Assembly: GCA_907164885.2 (NCBI GenBank)
Contig: OU015501.1
Coordinates: 61,565,619 to 61,629,618, forward strand
Origin: Dolomedes plantarius
Taxonomy: Eukaryota; Arthropoda; Arachnida; Araneae; Dolomedidae
Reading direction: 5' to 3'
Length of the DNA: 64,000 nt
The position numbers and the translations under genes were made by a program. The notes beneath the pieces were generated by a model. The model worked only from the letters and a program-made list of their open reading frames with translations. It ran no database searches and was not told where the DNA came from. Shown in pieces: positions 55,843 to 64,000 of this stretch. Each line of letters opens with the position of its first letter. Positions within the stretch are counted from its first letter, which is position 1.

Positions 55843-55956
55843 CGCTCACTATGCCCTGTGTAATCGCTCAGTGAGCGTGTACATCGCATAGTGAGAGTGT
55901 AATCGCTCACTATGCAACTGGTTACAAACCCGTCCGACGGGTTTGTAACCAGTTGC
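55843..55956. repeat. Palindrome cluster
   Basis: The right part is a 43-bp palindrome: 21-bp perfect arms at 55914-55934 and 55936-55956 around a single C, arms starting GCAACTGGTTACAAACCC. Left of it GCATAGTGAG (55887-55896) pairs with CTCACTATGC (55907-55916), and CGCTCA/TGAGCG palindromes occur near 55865-55878. The phrase AATCGCTCACTATGC appears repeatedly. GCCGTGTGC follows the large palindrome and CCGTGTGCAGACGGCC occurs ~100 bp later, similar to ends of known palindromic MITEs. MITE origin is inferred. Confidence 0.8.
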
Positions 55957-57762
55957 GCCGTGTGCGTGGCTCCATTCAATTACATAGGTTGCGACTCATT
56001 ACGGACTGGTTAGTGATTTGAGTCGGTAATCAGTTTCTTTTGAGTTGCTCCGTGTGCAGACGGCCTATCTGTTAGAGCGTCCTCTTAAAATAAAAACAAA
56101 GTATACGTTTGCTCGGTATTACTCTGTCGCTCGCCATAATTTTATCACTTTCATTTACTTTCCCCTTACACATCCTAAATGGACGATACTAATGGAATTG
56201 AGAACTAAGATAAAATAGGAACATTAATAATAAAAGGGAATGGATTATGAAACATTTTCGATTTAACTTTACACATTTAATCTCTCTTTATTACATTTAT
56301 CTTTAACTCTATGAAAACCTTATCTAAGATATTTAACACTCATTGAAGCTTTTATACCCGATTTAACTGCTGAAGTTTTTCACGTACGAGTTTTCTTATT
56401 CGAATGAAAGGAATTTTATTGCTGTGAGTAACGGCTTTCGTTATTTATTTTTACGATGCGTTTAATTTTAATTTTGATTCTTAAGATAAATTTATTTACT
56501 TATTATTTCCAAATTAGCGTTTATTTGTTCTTTATTCCTTTCAAAAATCGCTTGACATTGACAAGGAAATTCACTTTATACAACAAGCATTATATTAAAG
56601 TAACATTTGTAAATAATTATACCTTAATGATACGCGTTCATCTAACTTTTACAAGAATTTTGCTCTTTATGGAAAAACATTACCGCTTCTGAAAGGAAAT
56701 TAATTTATTTTATGGTGACATAAAGAACCGTTAACAAGGAAACAGGTAACGGCAGAATTTGTTACCAATCAACACATATTCACATATTTCTTCCTACTGA
56801 AGTAGTCTGCAACAAGAACAAATATTGTTTATCCTTGGAAACTTTTCTATATTTTAACGGCTTTTGAAGTTTTTACGGTTTCTATGATCCTACAGATATG
56901 TTGATGCGTTTTACCTAAGAGAGACATGATCCGTGATAAAAAAAACCGACTTTTGCAGTAATAATAATTCATGGTTGAATTATACATGAAAGCGAAATGT
57001 TTAAAAGATTCTGACTTTTATTGCTTGAACAGTGGTACTTACTCAGTTGAATTTACCATAAACAGATTTGTGAAATGGATGGTTGATCCCAGAAATGTTA
57101 ATGCAAGAAACTTCTTTGAAAATACAGGTATAAACAGTTTTAATAATAATTTCTCCAGAATTTCAATTTTAATGTGATTCTACGTTTAAAGCTCATTTTA
57201 TGATAGTATATAAATAATTTTTAAATTTTTATTTATATTAGCTTTTACCATGCGTTATACAAAGAATGACTTAGGGTGGAAGGATTCTTGTTTTTACTTG
57301 GAGTTAACTCTTCTGTATTCACCAGAAGACGTATTTCGTTAAGATTTTTGTTATATATTTCTTTTTTATTTAATGGATACCAAAATAATTTTGTAAAACT
57401 GAAAAAAAAATTTGAAAACAAACTATTCATTAAGTTCACAAGTGAGTCTCTGAAAATAATTTTATTTTCAGCTTGAATAACTTTATCTTACGTACAAAAT
57501 AATAATTTTTATTTTTAATTGTTAAATGAATGAAATAAATAGATTGCTTCTGATAAACAAGTTATATAAAAGTCAAAGTTATACTTTTTTAGGAGTGCTT
57601 CTCAATGGTTAAACGTATACTGTTCATGCCTTCTGTCGACTATAAATATAAACAAAAAATTGAATTGCTTGTATGATCATCTGGCCCAAACTAAGTATTT
57701 ACAATGTGTCAATTCCAGGATCCACCAGGAAAAATTTGCCTACAAAGATTTGCCTACAAAGA
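55957..57762. other. Stretch without a recognisable gene
   Basis: AT-rich with small unrecognised frames at 56456-56692 and 56971-57177. Nothing else supportable. Confidence 0.5.
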
Positions 57763-57854
57763 CTAATAGTTAGGGGTACGTAAATTTCGTATAAAAAATA
57801 TCGAAATTTCGCAAAAAAAATTACAATATATGAAATTTAGCATTTATTTGCAAT

Positions 57855-57896
57855 ATATACAGTATATATGTGTCTATGTATATATATATATATGTG

Positions 57897-57982
<86 letters not shown>

Positions 57983-58021
57983 TATATATACACATATATA
58001 TATATACATACACACATATAA
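57855..58021. repeat. (TA)n microsatellite with TG/CA interruptions
   Basis: About 165 bp of TA-rich repeat on the left side of the mariner relic. Confidence 0.94.
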
Positions 58022-58139
58022 AAGTTTCTGTGAGTCCGTTGGCAACACGGACTGTAACCTTGAACATTTCACTTTCCCCTCGAGGTCATTTGTTATTTTT
58101 ACGGTGAGCCTTGTTTGAGCAGCACGTCTTTATAATGTC

Positions 58140-58647
58140 TGCGTCAATTCAGAATCCCGCCAAATGTGGGATACAGGATCCCCGTCAAAGAAATCATGGA
58201 TTCTGTTTTCTGGGACAGACAAGGCATTCTTTTGGTTGACTTCATGCCTTCCGGCACCACAATTAATGCTGATGCATATTGCTAGACTTTGAGACGTCTC
58301 AGACGGGCAATTCAAAATAAACGCAGGGGCTTGTTGACAAGAGGAGTTTGCTTGCTGCTTGACAACGCTCGTCCTCACACAGCGCTTCAAATCAGAGCAT
58401 TACTCACAATTTTCGAATGAAAAATTTTAGATACCGCCCGGACCTTGCACCCAGGGACTTCCACTTATTCCTTTACCTAAAAACACATCTTGCAGGAAAA
58501 AACTTTCACGACGATGATGAGATCAAAATTGAAGTTGGAATGTGGTTCCGACAACGGGCGGCCAAGTTCTATGACTGTGGAACACAAAAGCTTGTACCTA
58601 GACTTAACAAATACTTTGACAATGGCGGTAACCATGTCCAAAAATAA
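58140..58647 (+). pseudogene. mariner transposase (DD34D-type), C-terminal half, disrupted
   Basis: MDSVFWDRQGILLVDFMPSG (from about 58196) holds the first catalytic Asp, CLLLDNARPHTAL (near 58358) the second, and PDLAPRDFHLF (near 58438) the third. A TAG near 58274 and a TGA near 58408 lie in the first frame, and a frameshift leads into the last frame (58417-58647). The latter ends KLVPRLNKYFDNGGNHVQK, the usual mariner C-terminus. The spacing from second to third Asp is about three residues short of 34, suggesting a small deletion there. The N-terminal DNA-binding half is missing. Inactive. Confidence 0.85.
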
Positions 58648-58744
58648 GGCATGTAACAGTAAGTAATTTGTTATGTACATTTAATCAATTTATTTTTTTC
58701 GAGTGAGTATGCGGCATTGTATCTTTACTTTTCGAAAATGCCTC

Positions 58745-58896
<152 letters not shown>

Positions 58897-59282
58897 ACAT
58901 AAATTCAAAATTTTCGCATTTATTAAAAAAATCACAATTTTACTTACTTGGTTAGGTAAGTATCGAAATTAGTTAAAACCTAACATTGTAGTAGTCTTCA
59001 CATTATCTTCCTTAATAAGTCTTTAGCAATAAGTAATAAGCAAATTTCGAGAGTGAGATCTCTCAGTTACAGACCGTGGATGATCTTTAAGCAATTATAA
59101 GCAATTATGTTAATAAATTATTACTATTATTACCTAATTTCACCAGAAAAATTGTATATCACCGAGTTTTCGTCGAAAAGGAGTAAAAAATAATTTTCGC
59201 AATTATTCGCTCATATCGGCAAATTTCGCATTTATTCGCATCTATTTCGTAAATACGAAAATTACGTATCCCTACTAATAGT

Positions 59283-62144
59283 GTCTGAATAAAAGCGCTT
59301 GGAATTTGACGATAATAGCTCTGGTTGAATGCACTAACTAGAGAAAATAAACGAATAGGCAAAGTGATTGCTAATACTTGATAATCAAAATAAATGAGTA
59401 CAAGTGAAATTTATCATAATTTGCAGTGCAAGTATATTTGGTTTAAGTATATTTAAACATATAGAGGTTCAAATTAAGAAAGTTGATTTTGTTTAAAAAC
59501 TATTTCGAAAAATTCAAAGGAATTATAGCTATTTTGATTAAATTTAAGTTATGAGACCTTTCCCATTTTTGAAAAAAAAATTAAAAAGAAAATTTAGCTC
59601 AAAATTTTCGGTAGAAAAAATCTAACACGTTATGACATTCCTGTACGTAAAGTTCACAAAAGCTTCATCATATCCATAAAAATTTATGGAATTACAGAAA
59701 AGGTGTCTATAATGAGTTGACTAATTGTTTGCAGGTTATGTTACATTACTTGTTTGAAGACTGAATTAAATATGCTTTCTAGATTTGGGTTAAAGGAATA
59801 TACGTCTTTCAGTACTGTTTTAAATTCTATAAATATTTGTTATATAGTGTAGATTTCTTTCGATTACACTGAACTGTAACAATCAAATATTATTCTTTTT
59901 TATCAACTCGAAATATGAGCAGGTACTAAGCATATAATTCATACTTTTGACATCAGTATTAAAGGGTCAACTTATCAGAATTTTCAAGCAATCGATAACG
60001 TTACTCGCAATATTACGTCTATTTTCAATAGTTTTTAATTACTGGATGTTGTCTGTTGAGGCTTCGTAATTTATCATCTCTTTTCCAAAAAAGGCTGAAA
60101 GCTGCAAAGATGTTGAGAGGACGTTCAACATTTCAGTATCAAATTCTGAAGGGTTTGCTCTATGTGAGCTCAAAATGTGAATTGGCAAGTTCTTTGCTTC
60201 GAAAGTACTTCAAGAAGTTCATAATGACTGGTCAAATTTTGTGTACTCTGGAGGAACTCTTAGCTTAATGAAAAGATTCCAAAAGGTGGAAGCTACGATT
60301 ACAAATAAATTAGATGCGATCAACCCTTTTTTACTCAGAACAAATTTGCCTTGTTTGTCTTTTTAAATTTTCTAAAACAAATGGATGGACATACAATTTA
60401 AAATTTTTCCTGGGTTTCCGTTGACTATTGTTGTAATTGCTTTCTAATAATAAAAGACGAACGTTACCAATATAACAATGTAACATGATCAAACTCTGGT
60501 TAGTTTCCTCTAACTGAGTTGAAAATGAGGATCGACATGTGAAATTCATTGAGAGTCCTCCTAAAAGATTATAATGATTACAAGAATGCTCGGGATTGGA
60601 TATCTAGAGAATAGTCCAAAAGGATTCATGGAAAGGGAGCCTAGGAGAAAGGATAAATTGGAACTGATTCAGGGCAATTTCCCCCCTCTTTCACAAATGG
60701 AAAGGGTGAGTGTCACAAATGCTTTCTTTGTTAGCAGTTTGACCTTGGACCGTTGGATGAACTGCCTCGTAGAGAACTGTTTGCTAACGTTTCGACAAGT
60801 AAGCATAATTTTAACTCAATAACTTATATAAAAATTTATATTTTCACGAAAAATCTGCTATCAATGAATCTTTTTTACTTATAAATAATACATATTATGT
60901 AATATATTCTTCCAATATAGACTATAAAAAACATTATTTCCGTATATAAAGGATACGCAATTTATTCTACAAAATTTATAATTCCTTCACTTTATAAAAT
61001 ACAAAAATAGTAATGGAAAATCTTGATCAATATGGGAAAATAAATGTTTGTCAGATGAGTTCGATATGTGTTTCCGAGCGTTCGTTTCCTCGCCTCTGCT
61101 TTATTTAACCTATTTTACAGACTTTTTAAGTTTGACATGCTATACTGATGAAAGTTTCATTTTGATGCCTTGTAATAAACACATTGTTTTAATATTTTCT
61201 AATTTTAAGATATATTAACTTTAGAGCCAAGCAGAACAAATTTCCTTTTTTTCTTAACAATATAATGTCGAAAAATGAGTTCAATTTTCAACGTGAATAA
61301 AATCACTCCTGTTTTTCAGGATGCTACGTTAAAATTCATTATTACTAATATACAGAATTTTTTTTTTTATGTAATGTAGATTTTAATTTTAATTTTTCTC
61401 ACGTGTAAAAGAAATTGTACTACCTAAATGCCGAAAGTCATTCTAAATAACCAGAAATTCAAAAATAAATAAACAAATAAAATTATTCTTTTGGAAAGTA
61501 TAAGAGAGAGGAGAAATTGTAAAGCTTTCACCTTCGATTTACATTATATTTTAAAAATTCTGTATTAAATGCAACGTGTTTGGATTGCAGTAGAGCTTAG
61601 TTGCATGCTAGTCGAGAGTAGAATGACAGAATATATTTACACAGATGGTAAGTAAATCTTTCAGATGAAGGGGAAAAGAATAAAAAATCATGAGTAATAT
61701 GTCACTGTTAATTCTTTCTGATTATGTTTCCTTAACTGAGGAGCTAGAAACGAACAAATACGAGAAATTTTGTAACGGGACAAAAAACAGTATAACTGTT
61801 GAGTTGCTTGAAGTTTTTTTAAAATGCTGTTTAAAGTTTTTAATTTTTTTTAAATTTAAGATGAATTTGGCTAAGATATTTTAAACTTTATGAGTTAAAC
61901 TTTTGATTTTTCATTGTTGTGCTTACAATTAAGAATCTTTCAGAAAATTTTTGTCAATTTTAAAAATGTTACCTGTGTTCGTTTCAAAAACGACTCGAAA
62001 GTGATTAAGCTGAAAATAAAATTTAATATGAACAATAGCAAAAACAAAAATATTGTATGGGACTTTCTGTTTTTATATGAAAAATTGTATTAAACTTAAT
62101 AAATCTTGGAAGTGTAAAGACATTAGTTACAAATCAATATGAGA

Positions 62145-62147
<3 letters not shown>
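59283..62147. other. Stretch without a recognisable gene
   Basis: AT-rich. Short frames at 60056-60268, 60574-60822 and 61690-61884 (all +) match nothing I know. The 60574 frame is less AT-biased and could be a decayed coding piece. No repeat ends found. Confidence 0.5.

Positions 62148-62234
<87 letters not shown>
62148..62234. repeat. (TA)n microsatellite
   Basis: About 85 bp of uninterrupted TA. Confidence 0.95.
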
Positions 62235-62420
62235 TTATAAAAGCAAGTGTGCGTGTGTTTATGTGTGTGCGGGATACAGACGAATCTATAAAACTTACAA
62301 CTGTGAAATTTGGCACAAGGGTAGTGAAGAGTCTGAACATGTGCACCTCGAAGCCCGAATTTTAAATTTTATTACCGTTAATTTTTAGTTAATAAAAATC
62401 CAACAATTTTTGAAGGGTGA
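62235..62420 (+). mobile_element. Possible 5' end of a Helitron-like repeat (low confidence)
   Basis: ACTTATAAAAGCAAGTGTGC, a TG/GT-rich run, then ACAACTGTGAAATTTGGCAC resembles the opening of some arthropod Helitron-like repeats, where a TA-rich start is followed by GTGTG and a TGAAATTTGGCA phrase. No 3' CTAG end was located. Confidence 0.3.
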
Positions 62421-64000
62421 ATCCAGAAATAGAAGAGCCTCTTTCCGCCATATTTGAAAATGCGAATTCGATGTATTTTTTTGTCATGAAAGTACATAAA
62501 TGTTACATATTTGGAAAGAGCCTTAAACTGATAATTTTTTCTGCGTACACTTAATCTGTTACTTCAATAGTTTTAGAGTTATTTGGATTCTAATCTTGAG
62601 ATCATCCGATCAAAACAATGCGTGATTCAGTCACAGCTTGATTCTCACTAAAAAATGAATCACTGAAAAGATGTGTCATCGTGTGTCTAATTTTTTATTC
62701 TTTTCCTTTAAATTTTTATACTTTTAATTCAAACTTTTTAATCATAAATAGATCATTTGAAGATGTACTGATTTTTTGGCAATAAAAAGTGAAAAAAAAA
62801 TTAAATTCAAGTGAATTGTGATTCGAGTGTCAAGTGATTCGATTTGGGACAGATGAAAGTAAGAAGATTGATTCAGAAAAAGATTGATTGTAAAGAAATC
62901 TGACATCGAACGATTTTTGCATGTTAGATCCCTTTGTTTGTTATAAGTATGATTTCTACCATTTTATATGGCCTTCCCTAAATATTTAAAACTGTCGATA
63001 ACTTTGCTGATCTTACTTCGCACGTGTTGAATTATGTGTAAATTGTACCGTGGTATCTGAATCTGGAAAATTAATTTAATTAGTTAAATTCTTAACTTGA
63101 TACACTCTTTTTTAAGTCATTATATCATGTTATCCTTGCTTCTGGAATAAAGGGTAAATGAATAAAATGCATCATATAACACGGTAAATTAACAATAAAA
63201 AATTTATGCGAATGACATCATTTCAGTTGATTGTTTACAGTGATGTAACTGTTTAGCTTGCATCAATGCTTGCATCAATGATGCATTAATGCTTGCCTAA
63301 ACATTATAGCTGGCATTAATGATGAAAATATTTAGTTAAAAATACTTTGACCGTTTAAGTTATTTAAAGTTCTAGATATTTATATTTAATTGTTCTGAAT
63401 GTTTTGATAAATAAATGCTCTTTTTAAAAAAAGGGAAAGTACAAAAGATTTGTGAAAATTTCAATATTAATATTTCCATGGTTTATCAGAAATTTATAAA
63501 AAATATTATCGAGAGATTATTTGTCAAAAATAAGTTTTTATATCTTAAAAGAGGTTTTATACATTTGTTGTCTATATATGCTATCAGGTGCCATAGATGT
63601 ATAATCCTCTTCATTAATTAAAAAGAGCTTAATCTATATAAAGTTTTTCTCATGTACCTTAATTAGGTTTGTATATTCTCTAAGTTAAATTTTTTGTAAA
63701 TATAATTTAAATATATTTTATTGTAAATATATTTTAATTAAATCAAAAGAAAATGTTGCTATAAAAGCAATATTTAAGTGCTGAGATGTAGTTTGCACAG
63801 AATGCTGTCTGATATATGAAAAACATAATCTTGGTAAAATGTGTCAGTCTGAAATATATATTTTTATTAATTAGGTTTTATTCCCATATGTATCTTTTTC
63901 ATCCTTCGGAAAACGATACATGCCAACATCAGATTCTTTTGAAAACCTGAATATGCACCCATAAGCTACACAACTCACTACCATAATACTCTTAAAATTT
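62421..64000. other. Stretch without a recognisable gene
   Basis: AT-rich to the window edge. A GCTTGCATCAATG/GATGCATTAATGCTTGC inverted and repeated phrase occurs at about 63256-63294. The frame at 63415-63621 is unrecognised. Confidence 0.5.

Overview
This window looks like intergenic or intronic DNA from an AT-rich animal genome. I found no host protein-coding gene, no intact tRNA or rRNA gene, and nothing bacterial. Long (TA)n/(TG)n microsatellites, the density and mix of Tc1/mariner, hAT, piggyBac, Helitron and Ty3/gypsy elements, and the style of the Tc1 proteins suggest an arthropod, most likely a chelicerate such as a spider. That assignment is an inference from family resemblance, not a search result.

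Layout. 1-9 kb: a short tandem repeat, a tRNA-derived SINE, a piggyBac element with TTAA flanks (2806-4638), and an intact-looking Tc1-type element with 167-bp inverted repeats and a 353-residue transposase (4797-6209). 9-21 kb: two hAT-type elements, a non-autonomous Helitron, several SINE pieces, a split direct duplication, and two decayed Tc1 copies. 23-36 kb: a deleted mariner, a Tc1-type element with DD36E spacing inside a TA tract, a tRNA-like SINE, and a 9-kb Ty3/gypsy retrotransposon (26357-35419) whose pol is split by a DD41D Tc1/mariner element, followed by another deleted transposon. 36-64 kb: an 8-bp-TSD MITE, a large foldback repeat (41794-42852), a second Helitron copy in the opposite orientation, a CRE plus RFX X-box pair, a pogo-like MITE, a LINE RNase H tail, a candidate second Helitron family, a degenerate ~150-bp tandem array, a palindrome cluster, and a hAT element with a mariner inside it.

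The genes do not form a pathway. Each coding region is a transposase or polyprotein of a separate mobile element, and most are broken by stops, frameshifts or deletions. The only coding unit that reads as intact is the Tc1-type transposase at 4916-5977. Insertion history is partly readable: the DD41D element postdates the gypsy element, the mariner is nested in a hAT element, and many insertions sit in or beside TA microsatellites.
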